This document shows, piece by piece, positions 5,059-12,572 of a stretch of DNA of 12,646 bases; position 1 is the first letter of the stretch; each line of letters opens with the position of its first letter. The stretch lies in NCBI GenBank assembly GCA_937982495.1, contig CALJLX010000194.1:1-12646 (forward strand), read 5' to 3'. A program made the translations under genes and the position numbers. This stretch comes from an uncultured Desulfuromonas sp. Lineage in GTDB: Bacteria; Desulfobacterota; Desulfuromonadia; Desulfuromonadales; Trichloromonadaceae. The notes beneath the pieces are model-generated. The model was not told where the DNA came from, made no database searches, and worked only from the letters and a program-made list of their open reading frames with translations.

Positions 5059-7554
5059 CTATAACTCCTCGGCCATTTTCATGAAATGTTCCGCCTCCTG
5101 CTTGCGGCCGACCTTGGCGTAGCCGCCGGCGAGATCACGCAGGGCCAGGGCGACGGCGACGCGATCCGCCCCGAGGTTGTCGAGGGGAAGAAAAATCTTT
5201 CCGGCAGCCGACCGTAGGGCCTGCATGTTCTCCCGCTGGAACCGGCCGAGGGTATTCTTACCGATGTTGTGCCGGGCGGAATATTCGAGAATTGGCCGGT
5301 CGTCGGTATTGAGCACCGTCCCCGCGCTGAAGTCGCGCAAGACTTCCTCGGTAAAGAGGAAATGCCCGGCCACCAGCTCTCCGGGAGTTTCCACCTGGGC
5401 CAACCGCAGAGCCTCGGCGATGGCCGGAACCGCCAGGCGTTGCGCCAGGCGCCGGTAGTCCATGACCAACGGTTGCCGCGAACCGACCAGAATCAGGTCC
5501 GAGCCCGAGGTATAAACGAGGGCGTGGGGAAAGACCTGGAGAAAGGTCCGACAGGCGATGCGGAGATTTTCCGTGGTGATGTCGTAGAGGCCGAGCCACT
5601 GGCAGAAAATACCGTCCGCCGCCAGCCGTCGGGCCGCCAGCCGATAGAAATCGAGGGTGAAGAGATTGGCATTGCCGGTCTGCCAGGGATTGGAGGGCTC
5701 GGAGACGATGACATCGTAGTTGTGCCTTTCGGTGAGGAGCAGGTTGCGCCCGTCCTCGACCAGCAACCGCACCTTGGGATCGTTCAGCACCCGGCCGTTG
5801 GCCTCGGCGAAATACGCCGCGGCCTTGACCACTTCCGGCGAAATCTCGACGCAGTCGATGGCCTCCGTCGGATGGGCGGAGAGCCCGCGCAGGGACATCC
5901 CCGTCCCCAGACCGATGACCAGCGCCCGTCGGGGCTCGGGGTGAAGGAGCATGGGCAGGTGGCTGACCAGGATCTGTGTTCCCATATCCCGCCCGGTGCC
6001 GCCGTCGGTCTTGCCGTTCACGGTGAAAAACCGCATCTTCCCGTCCAGGCTTTCATGCACCGCCACGGTGGTGTCGGTCCCTTCGATGACGTCGATGATC
6101 CGCTCTTCGCTCAGAACTTTTTCCAATCCGCCCATCTCCAGGTATTTTTCCGCGTAACAATAGATGCCGCTGTTCATCCAGGCCGGATTCCAGGCGGCCG
6201 GCAACGCCACAGCGAAGAATCCCGCCAGGGCCAGGGCCGGTACCGCCAGGCGCCCGGCGCGACAGGCCCGAAAACGGACGAAGAGAGCCAGGCCGGAAAG
6301 GATATTGAGAGCGGCGAGCAGGCGAAAGCTGTTCTGGATGCCGAGCTGGGGGATGAGGACAAAACCGGCGAGGAGGCTGCCCAGAACCGCCCCCAGGGTG
6401 TTGTGCAGGACGATCAGGCCGACGCCGCGCCCGGTCTGCTCGGGGCCGGGAGCGAGCATGGCCACCGCCGCCGGCAGCAGGGAGCCGGAAAGCAGGGTCG
6501 GCACGCACATGACGGCGAAGACGATGAAAAAATAGCCGAGGGTCAGAAGCCACCAGTGCTCCCCGGCCAGATCGTGCGCGGCAAGAAAAACATGGGCCAA
6601 GCGGTCGTAGAAAGGGACGGTCAAAGCCACTGCGGCGCCCATGCCGACGGTAAGGAGGGCGAAGAGGGCGGGAATGTTGGTGGTTCGACGAATGCGGCGG
6701 GCATAGATGGCGCCGCCCAGGGCGATCCCCACCAGATAGGCGCTGAGCATGGTGGCGAAGGCGTAGCTGGTGTTGCCGAGGAAGAGGAGCAGCACCCGTG
6801 TCCAGAGGATTTCGTAAGCCAGACCGTAAGCGCCGATGAGCATGACGCTGACCAGCAGAAAGGCGAAACCGGTCAGCGGTTGCAGGGGCGTCTCCGGAGC
6901 CGGGGGAAGAGCGACTCCTTCCTCCCGCCGGCAGATTTTCCGCGCCAGCCGCCAGGCGAGAAGGGCAATAAGCCCATTGACCGCGACCCCGAGATAACCC
7001 GTCAACGACAGGCCCAGATTGGGGATCAAAAGATAGCCCGCACCGAAAGCGCCGAGGGTCGCCCCCAGGGTGTTGAGGGCGTAGAGTTTGCCGATTTCGC
7101 CGCTCAAGCGTCTTTTGACGAAAAAACGGCACATGATCGGCAGGGTGCCGCCCATGCAGACTGCCGGCGGCAAGAGCAGCAGCGCCGCCAGGGTCAGATG
7201 CAGCAGGGTCGTCAAGCCGGGCTGATCGGGCAGGACCTGGCGCGAGCGGATGTAGATCGCCTCCACCAGATCGAGGGCGTGCGGAAAGGTCAGGGCGAAG
7301 AGGGCGATAGCCCCTTCAAGGAGCGCGTAGACCAGCAGCAGGCGCCGGTTGCGGTCGGCGTAACGGCCCAGGAGGAGACTACCGACGGCCAGCCCGGCCA
7401 TGAAGGTGGCGGTCACCAGGCTGACCACCTCGATGGTGGCACCGAAGGTCAGAATCAGGTACTTGGTCCAGAGTACCTCATAGACCAGGGCGATGCAGCC
7501 GGACAGGGCGAAGAGTGTATAAATCAGGCGTTTGCGACCAGAGGACAGGTCCAT
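5059..7554 (-). CDS. Polytopic membrane protein fused to a spermidine-synthase-like SAM-binding domain
   Basis: The 831-residue protein has a membrane part (about 1-455) and a C-terminal Rossmann methyltransferase/aminopropyltransferase-like part (about 500-780). The membrane part shows an internal duplication. ALVYEVLWTK (22-31) recurs as GLAYEILWTR (244-253), and YALNTLGATLGAFGAGYLLIPNLGL (158-182) recurs in altered form as HNTLGAVLGSLLAGFVLIPQLGI (384-406). The soluble part has the SAM loop VIGLGTGMS (546-554), an acidic residue in CVEISPEVV (568-576), VEDGRNLL (599-606) and YDVIVSEPSNPW (613-624). In true spermidine synthases the loop is GGGDGG and the last motif is DSSDP, so key aminopropyltransferase residues differ and the reaction is uncertain. 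A short TPR-like helical tail ends the protein. The ATG at 7552-7554 has AGGAAG seven bases upstream. It is the last of four minus-strand genes. Confidence 0.85.
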   Translation of the reverse strand: MDLSSGRKRLIYTLFALSGCIALVYEVLWTKYLILTFGATIEVVSLVTATFMAGLAVGSLLLGRYADRNRRLLLVYALLEGAIALFALTFPHALDLVEAIYIRSRQVLPDQPGLTTLLHLTLAALLLLPPAVCMGGTLPIMCRFFVKRRLSGEIGKLYALNTLGATLGAFGAGYLLIPNLGLSLTGYLGVAVNGLIALLAWRLARKICRREEGVALPPAPETPLQPLTGFAFLLVSVMLIGAYGLAYEILWTRVLLLFLGNTSYAFATMLSAYLVGIALGGAIYARRIRRTTNIPALFALLTVGMGAAVALTVPFYDRLAHVFLAAHDLAGEHWWLLTLGYFFIVFAVMCVPTLLSGSLLPAAVAMLAPGPEQTGRGVGLIVLHNTLGAVLGSLLAGFVLIPQLGIQNSFRLLAALNILSGLALFVRFRACRAGRLAVPALALAGFFAVALPAAWNPAWMNSGIYCYAEKYLEMGGLEKVLSEERIIDVIEGTDTTVAVHESLDGKMRFFTVNGKTDGGTGRDMGTQILVSHLPMLLHPEPRRALVIGLGTGMSLRGLSAHPTEAIDCVEISPEVVKAAAYFAEANGRVLNDPKVRLLVEDGRNLLLTERHNYDVIVSEPSNPWQTGNANLFTLDFYRLAARRLAADGIFCQWLGLYDITTENLRIACRTFLQVFPHALVYTSGSDLILVGSRQPLVMDYRRLAQRLAVPAIAEALRLAQVETPGELVAGHFLFTEEVLRDFSAGTVLNTDDRPILEYSARHNIGKNTLGRFQRENMQALRSAAGKIFLPLDNLGADRVAVALALRDLAGGYAKVGRKQEAEHFMKMAEEL

Positions 7555-7645
7555 GGGACGACTTCCTAGCGAAAGAGAAAAAACCGCCTCATTGAAACAC
7601 GCAAATCTTCGTTTGGCCAGGCGAAAATGCCGAGAAAATTCTGGG

Positions 7646-8977
7646 TCATTGCCCGGGGGTGTCGGGATCCCCCGAGGTTTCGGCCATTTCCTTCAGCCGG
7701 TAGGGCAACTCGGGATAATAGACCGGCGACCAGGGAAGTTTTTGCAGCCGTTGCAGAATCTCCCGACTCTCCCGGCCACGCCCCGCCTGGAGCAGCAGCC
7801 CGGCGCGATCCAGGGGGATGAAGGGATCGTCGGGAAAAACCTTAGCCGCCAGATCGAGCATGCGCAGGGCCTCCTCCAGTTGCTCCTTCTCCAGGGCGAC
7901 GGGAACGAGATCGAGATATTCCCGGGCGTAGGCGGGATCGAGGACGACCGCCCGTTCGAGTTCGGCGAGAGCGGCGCTCCCCTCGCGAAACTGGCGCAGA
8001 ATCTGATAACAGGCATAGGCCACGGAAGCGTCCTCGGGTGCCTTTTGCCGCATCTCTTCCAGCAGTTCGCGAATCCGCTCCTTCTGGAAGAAGTTGGCCA
8101 GGTAGAGGGTGCGGGAGCGCTGATCCCAAAGTTCGGGCAGGGGGGCGTCAAGCAGTTCCGGACGACGGAAAAGTTCCGCCAGATCATCGCCGATGAAGCG
8201 CGTCTCCAGGGGCAGGCCGCCGTCGAGATTGGAGCGGGAAATGGTCACGGCCCCGGCCCTCATCCCCACCGCCCGCAACTGTTGCAGGGTCCGGCCGAGC
8301 AGGAGATAGAGGGGGGTTTTGATCTCCCCCTTGTAAAGCGGACTGAAATAGCTCAGGTCAATGTGCAACACAACTGGCTCGGCGGGGGCCGCCAGCGCCG
8401 ACAGGGGTACGATCCGCAGGGGCAGCCCCTGTGCCGTGCCGCTTACCCCCTCCCCTTCGGGGCGCAGAGCGGCCGCTTCCTCCTCGCTCAGCGCCCCGTA
8501 CTCCCGCAACTGACTGCGCAGGGTATCGAGATTCATTTCCCCCTCCGCCGCCAGGGGGAGTACCCAGATCAGACGACTGAAGAAACCGGCCCGCAAGGCG
8601 GCGGTCACGGTCATTTCCGGCAGCAGCAGGGGATCGGGACGGCGCGCCGTCCCCCGCTGGCGGAGTTCGGTCGGACTCCCTTCCCGCGTCAGGTGAAGAA
8701 TCTCATCGGCCAATTCCGGCGGCAAGGGGCGCAGAAACGGGTCGTTGGCGAGGAGCAAGAGCGCCGGGCGCTCCTCCCCCGACGGCCGCCAGGATGCCAG
8801 GACCGCGCTCGGCGCCTCGGCCAGTAGGGGGTCGACGGGCTCTCTCAGCAGCGGGGTGAAGCTTCGCGGGGGGATTTCAGCGACGACGGCGGTGGCCGTA
8901 ACCGGAGCGGCGGATTCCTGCCGTTGCGGTTCGCAGGCGCAGAGGCTCAGCAACACAAGAAGCATGAGGTAGCGCAT
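7646..8977 (-). CDS. Lipoprotein with C-terminal TPR-like region, function unknown
   Basis: This 443-residue protein begins with a lipoprotein signal peptide: MRYLMLLVLLSLCAC, with lipobox L12-C13-A14 before C15. The start is the ATG at 8975-8977, with AAAGGA nine bases upstream. The frame extends further, but that extension would bury the signal peptide. Residues about 40-200 are a globular region I do not recognise. At 201-222 comes a conserved-looking segment, PVVLHIDLSYFSPLYKG. Its HIDLxYF core recalls metal sites of arginase-like folds, but the other ligands are not evident. From about 315 to 430 there are TPR-like helical pairs (LAELERAVVLDPAYAREYL, EEALRMLDLAAKVFPDDPF, GRESREILQRLQKLPW). 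It probably sits on the outer membrane or in the periplasm as a scaffold. It lies 91 bases upstream of the spermidine-synthase-like gene. Confidence 0.78.
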   Translation of the reverse strand: MRYLMLLVLLSLCACEPQRQESAAPVTATAVVAEIPPRSFTPLLREPVDPLLAEAPSAVLASWRPSGEERPALLLLANDPFLRPLPPELADEILHLTREGSPTELRQRGTARRPDPLLLPEMTVTAALRAGFFSRLIWVLPLAAEGEMNLDTLRSQLREYGALSEEEAAALRPEGEGVSGTAQGLPLRIVPLSALAAPAEPVVLHIDLSYFSPLYKGEIKTPLYLLLGRTLQQLRAVGMRAGAVTISRSNLDGGLPLETRFIGDDLAELFRRPELLDAPLPELWDQRSRTLYLANFFQKERIRELLEEMRQKAPEDASVAYACYQILRQFREGSAALAELERAVVLDPAYAREYLDLVPVALEKEQLEEALRMLDLAAKVFPDDPFIPLDRAGLLLQAGRGRESREILQRLQKLPWSPVYYPELPYRLKEMAETSGDPDTPGQ

Positions 8978-9003
8978 GATGACGAATCCTTTCCAAAATT
9001 GCC

Positions 9004-9048
9004 GTAGGATGCGGTGACGCGGGAACCGCATCCATGCCATCGTCCTAC
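9004..9048. repeat. REP-like hairpin between the two lipoprotein genes
   Basis: GGATGCGGT (9007-9015) pairs perfectly with ACCGCATCC (9025-9033) around a nine-base loop. An outer GTAGGA (9004-9009) can also pair with TCCTAC (9043-9048), which overlaps the TAG stop of the upstream lipoprotein. From memory, GTAGGATG-type hairpins are dispersed between genes in many environmental bacteria. Here it may stabilise or trim the mRNA between the two cistrons. Confidence 0.6.
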
Positions 9049-10892
9049 CTGCCGTCCGGAATTACCGGCCGTTCCAGGCGCAGCCCATGCACCCGGCCGT
9101 CGCGAGCACCGAAGATGACCCGATCGCCGACCACCAGGGGCGGAGACTGGATCGCTCCGCCGACTGTCCAGGTCCCCATCTCATCGCCGCTGTCGGCACC
9201 GACAATGTGCAGAACACCGTCGTTGTCGCCGATCAGCAGCCGCCCATCATGAAGGGTCGGGGTAGCGTAGACTGGCCCCAGTCCGGCGCGGCGCCAGATC
9301 ACCGCCCCGGTGGCGGCATCGAGCTTCCACAGGGCGCCGCCGGCGGTGGCCAGGTAGATGACGCCGTCGGCGGCCAGCGGCGCGGCGTAATAGCAAGGCT
9401 CGCCCAACTCCCGCCGCCAGCGCGAATTACCGTCAGCGTCGTAGGCGCTGAGGCGGCCGTCCCGCTCCACCACCAGCGCGCCGCCGTCCACCAGGGCCGG
9501 GGTCGCCAGCAACGGACTCTCATGGGGCACCCGCCAGAGCAGGGTGCCATCGAAAGCGACGGCGGCCAGAGTGCCGTCGCCGCTCGCCACATAGAGGCGA
9601 TCTCCGGCCACGGCAGGCGCGCAGCGCAGAGGCTGACCGATTTCCAGCACCCAGCGCAATTCGCCGCTTTCGGCCGCCAGGGCGTAGAGGGTGCCGTTCC
9701 AGGCCGGGACGAGGAGCAGCTCGCCGACCCGCTCCAGGCCACCCTGACGATGGTCGTCGGCGGTCGACGGCGGAGAGTCGAAGCGCCAGCGCTCCCGGCC
9801 AGTGTCACGATCAAGGGCGACGACCCGCCGCCCCCAGGTCTGGACGTAGACGGTCTTCCCGTCGAGGGCCGCGCCGCCGTCGAGGGTCTCTCCCAATTCC
9901 CGCCGCCAGCGCAGGGCGCCCCGGCTATCGAGGGCGTAAAGGGTGCCGTCCCAGCCGCCGACGTAAAGTTCATCCCCGTCCCGAACCACCGGCGCATCGA
10001 CGAAACCGCCCGTTTTCAGGATCCAGTCTTCCCGCAAAACGCCGGCATCGCGCGGACCGGTCCCTTCGATCCATTCCGGGGCCAAATCGAGCGTCACCGT
10101 GCCGATGGCCGGATCCTGCTTGCGGTCGTAGATGGTCTGGGCCGCCACCTCCGGGTCGCCGGTTCCCCACCAGTTGTCGGACAGATGGACGTCGCCGGTG
10201 TAAAAATCGCCAAGGCGGAAGTTTTCGAGGTTGCCGTAAAAATTATTGTGGCGGATGTCGAGCTCGCGGTCGTTTTCGAAGAGGAAGATCCCCGAGCCGT
10301 TATGGCGGATGATGTTGCGGGTGATTTCCACCGTCGAGTTACGGAAGTTGATCCCCTTCCCCTGGTTTTGCTCGATGAGGTTGTGGGCGAAGACAAACCG
10401 GGCCTGCCCCAAGCGGCTGCCGTCGATGTTGTGGCGGATGACGCAATCCTCGACCCGGCCCTTGGTGAAATGGGCATGCAGGGTATAGGCGGAATGGGAG
10501 ATCCGGCAATGGCGGAGCACCGTTTCCCGGGAAAAATCGACACGGATTTCCAACCAGTCGCCGGGCTGGGGCTCGGCCTCGGCGCTGCGAAAACGGATCG
10601 GCGCGGCGGCCGTCCCCTCGGCCAGCAGGCGCCCCTCGACGATCAGCACGCCGTCGCCGAGCCCGTCGCGGTCGTCGTCCCGGCGGACAAAAGCGATGTC
10701 CGTTCCCGGATGGATGCGCAGCGTCGCCCCCTTGAAGAGCTTGACGGAGCCATCGATGACGATGGAACCGCGCCATTCGGTATCCTGGTGAATTTCCAGG
10801 TTGGAGAGAACCGGCGACGGGGGTGGCGGTGACAGCCGGGACGGCGGGGCGCAGGCGCCGAGGAGCAGAGTCAAAAGCAGGAGCAGGCGCAC
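9045..10892 (-). CDS. Lipoprotein joining a parallel beta-helix to a PQQ-type beta-propeller
   Basis: The 615-residue protein starts with a lipoprotein signal, MRLLLLLTLLLGACAPP (lipobox L11-G12-A13, lipidated C14), then a proline-rich linker. Residues about 45-270 look like a right-handed parallel beta-helix of the NosD/pectate-lyase type, with stacked turns such as VEDCVIRHN and ITRNIIRHNGSGIFL. They end in SDNWWGTGDPEVAAQTIYDR, a hallmark of such helices. Residues about 300-605 form a propeller of seven to eight blades spaced about 40 residues apart, each of the DGTLYALDSRGALRW type, as in BamB and quinoproteins. No catalytic or cofactor residues are evident, so binding or scaffolding is more likely than catalysis. 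The GTG at 10890-10892 with GAGG five bases upstream is preferred. An ATG at 10958 overlapping the permease stop has no ribosome binding site. Confidence 0.83.
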   Translation of the reverse strand: MRLLLLLTLLLGACAPPSRLSPPPPSPVLSNLEIHQDTEWRGSIVIDGSVKLFKGATLRIHPGTDIAFVRRDDDRDGLGDGVLIVEGRLLAEGTAAAPIRFRSAEAEPQPGDWLEIRVDFSRETVLRHCRISHSAYTLHAHFTKGRVEDCVIRHNIDGSRLGQARFVFAHNLIEQNQGKGINFRNSTVEITRNIIRHNGSGIFLFENDRELDIRHNNFYGNLENFRLGDFYTGDVHLSDNWWGTGDPEVAAQTIYDRKQDPAIGTVTLDLAPEWIEGTGPRDAGVLREDWILKTGGFVDAPVVRDGDELYVGGWDGTLYALDSRGALRWRRELGETLDGGAALDGKTVYVQTWGRRVVALDRDTGRERWRFDSPPSTADDHRQGGLERVGELLLVPAWNGTLYALAAESGELRWVLEIGQPLRCAPAVAGDRLYVASGDGTLAAVAFDGTLLWRVPHESPLLATPALVDGGALVVERDGRLSAYDADGNSRWRRELGEPCYYAAPLAADGVIYLATAGGALWKLDAATGAVIWRRAGLGPVYATPTLHDGRLLIGDNDGVLHIVGADSGDEMGTWTVGGAIQSPPLVVGDRVIFGARDGRVHGLRLERPVIPDGR

Positions 10893-10954
10893 GGAGACCT
10901 CGTGAAAACTGGCGAAAAACCGTCGGATCGCGGTTCCAGCCGGGCGGAAGTCCA

Positions 10955-11911
10955 TCATGAAAAGAGTTGATAAAGCCAGCCCAACAGAACCGAAACGGAA
11001 AGGCTGACTCCAAGGAAGGTCAGCACCACCCGTTTGCGGAAGAGGCCGAAGAGGGCGATGATCGCCGGAATGCTGGAGACCGGCCCGGCCATGAGCAGGG
11101 TGAAAGCGGCGCCGCGATCCATCCCCCGCTCCAGCAGGCCGTGGAGAATGGGGATGACGGGAATCTGGTTGGTCGGCAACGGCAGCCCGACGACGGCGGC
11201 GACCAGCACCGAGAGGAGGCTCTTCTGCCCGGCCAGCAGGGTGATCCAGGACATCGGCACCAGGGTGACGATGAGGGCTTCGAGGACAATGGCCAGTAGC
11301 AGGAACTTGCCAACAAAGAGTCCGGCGTCGAGGGTGCGGTCGAGGATGAAACGCAGCTTGCTCGCCCGGGGGACAATGCGCATGGTCTTGACCTCGATGC
11401 CGGCGGCGGCACCGATCTCGGCGGCCGGGGCGAGGCTGCCGTCCTCGCGGTAGATCGGCTTGAGGCGCACCAGGTTACCGGCGAGCCAGCCCCGATTGAC
11501 CAGCGCCTGGGTAACGAAACCGGCGGCCAGGCCGAGGACGGCGGCGCCGACGACCTTGAGCACGGCGAACTCCATCCCTAGGCCACGGTAGGTCAGCAGC
11601 AACGCGTCCGGCCCCATCACCGGCGAGGTGGTGAGCAGGGCCATGAGCGGCGCGATGGGGGTGCCCATCAGCGCCAGGGAAATGACGATGGGCAGGATGC
11701 CGCAGGCGCACAGGGGAGAAACCATCCCCACCGCCACCGCCAGGACGATGCCGTAGCCCCCGGCGCGGTTGATGGAATCGCGGATGCGCAGATCGAGCCG
11801 GTAGCCCTTGATCAGCCCGACCAGGACGATGGAGAGGAGGAAAAACCACCACATGCGGGCGATTTCATCCCAGATGACGGTGAGAATTTGTAACAGGATC
11901 GAATCGGGCAT
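10955..11911 (-). CDS. COG0701/ArsP-type permease
   Basis: This 318-residue polytopic inner-membrane protein has about eight hydrophobic segments and belongs to the COG0701 (DUF318, ArsP_1) permeases. Two family features are visible. SPLCACGILPIVISLAL at about 65-81 carries a C68-A-C70 pair in the usual SPxCxCGxxP position. The second-half equivalent, GLPLPTNQIPVIPILHG, lies near residue 250. A hydrophilic loop (about 145-190, from VRLKPIYREDG to KLRFILD) separates the halves. Some relatives export organoarsenicals, but no ars genes are nearby, so the substrate is unknown. The ATG at 11909-11911 has a weak AGG nine bases upstream. The stop lies only 63 bases ahead of the GTG of the beta-helix/propeller lipoprotein, so it heads the four-gene group. 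A palindromic element ends about 20 bases upstream of its start. Confidence 0.85.
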   Translation of the reverse strand: MPDSILLQILTVIWDEIARMWWFFLLSIVLVGLIKGYRLDLRIRDSINRAGGYGIVLAVAVGMVSPLCACGILPIVISLALMGTPIAPLMALLTTSPVMGPDALLLTYRGLGMEFAVLKVVGAAVLGLAAGFVTQALVNRGWLAGNLVRLKPIYREDGSLAPAAEIGAAAGIEVKTMRIVPRASKLRFILDRTLDAGLFVGKFLLLAIVLEALIVTLVPMSWITLLAGQKSLLSVLVAAVVGLPLPTNQIPVIPILHGLLERGMDRGAAFTLLMAGPVSSIPAIIALFGLFRKRVVLTFLGVSLSVSVLLGWLYQLFS

Positions 11912-11931
11912 CGGGAAAAACCTATGGAAAT

Positions 11932-12064
11932 CGGCCTCTCGCCCGCTCCTTGCAGTCGCTGGAGCTCGCAGAGGACACAGAGAAAACCCTAAAGCTTTAA
12001 GGTCTTTGTTTTTACTCTGCGCTCTCTGCGAGCTCTAGTGAGCGAAGCGAACGGGCGCGAGGCG
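11932..12064 (+). repeat. Imperfect palindromic repeat element, copy B
   Basis: This second copy of the element at 355-495 lies in reverse orientation. The CTCCTTGCAGTCGCT arm is on the left and the TTCGCTTCGCTCACT arm (read on the minus strand) on the right. Both arms keep GAGCTCGCAGAG followed by CAGAG and an A-rich stretch. The ends are less well matched than in copy A (GGCCTCTCGCCCG against CGCCTCGCGCCCG). The centre contains TAAAGCTTTA, unlike the centre of copy A, so arms are conserved and centres diverge. It sits between the FmdE-like gene and the permease and holds no ORF. Confidence 0.8.
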
Positions 12065-12080
12065 GGTTTAGGGCTTTCAG

Positions 12081-12548
12081 TCATGGGGCTAGCGTTATCG
12101 GGGTAATCTCCAGCAGCGCTTCGTCGGGAAGCGTCCAGAGTTGTTCCAGTACCTTATCGAGCACCCGCGCCACTTCCGCCTGCCGCGCCGCCAGGGTGGC
12201 GGGGTTGAGTCCGGCGCGGTCGCGGTCGAGGGCATCGTCGCGGCGGCGGTATTCCCCGGCGATAGCCAGGGCCTCGGGGCGCAGGGCAACCCGCACCCCC
12301 CGGCCGTTGCGGTCATCGACCAGATCGAGTACGTGCCGCCCCTCATCGAGTATCCGTATTTCATGACAGCCGGTGGCGACACGAATGCCGTCGAGGGCGC
12401 AGGTGTCGATATGATAGACGGCCCGCCGCCGCAGGGAATCGACATGCGCCGCCGCCGCCCGACCGAGCCGCCCGCCGAGGGTACTCATCGGGCAACGATG
12501 CCCGTGCCGGGCATAAATAGCCGCGAAAAATTCTCGATCCATCGACAT
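12081..12548 (-). CDS. FmdE-family protein
   Basis: This 155-residue protein matches the FmdE domain (named for a formylmethanofuran dehydrogenase subunit, but widespread in bacteria that lack that enzyme). Visible metal-type motifs are ARHGHRCPMSTLGGRLG at about 13-29 (H15, H17, C19) and DTCALDGIRVATGC at about 48-61 (C50, C61), in the usual order. The GKGN segment that often follows is replaced by HEIRILDEG. The C-terminal zinc finger of longer FmdE proteins is absent. The start chosen is the ATG at 12546-12548, with GGAG five bases upstream. A GTG at 12570-12572, directly after the stop of the upstream gene, is possible. The close spacing suggests co-transcription with that gene. The true substrate or metal role is unknown. 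Confidence 0.75.
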   Translation of the reverse strand: MSMDREFFAAIYARHGHRCPMSTLGGRLGRAAAAHVDSLRRRAVYHIDTCALDGIRVATGCHEIRILDEGRHVLDLVDDRNGRGVRVALRPEALAIAGEYRRRDDALDRDRAGLNPATLAARQAEVARVLDKVLEQLWTLPDEALLEITPITLAP

Positions 12549-12572
12549 CCCTACTCCCGCCCCACTCGTCAC

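Noticed and set aside
5269..7569. Plus-strand ORF of 766 codons opposite the membrane spermidine-synthase-like gene
   Set aside because: The product is rich in G, Q, E, D and R and has no recognisable motif. The minus strand has membrane segments and a SAM-binding motif.
7532..10832. Plus-strand ORFs of 431 and 581 codons opposite the two lipoprotein genes
   Set aside because: The minus frames carry signal peptides, lipoboxes and repeat domains. The plus frames are mirror artefacts of GC bias.
10893..10958. ATG start for the beta-helix/propeller lipoprotein overlapping the permease stop
   Set aside because: It would place over 20 residues before the signal peptide and lacks a ribosome binding site. 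The GTG at 10892 has both a site and a clean lipobox signal.
355..12064. CRISPR array or composite transposon made of the repeated elements
   Set aside because: There are only two copies 11 kb apart, with no spacer ladder, no cas genes and no transposase between them.
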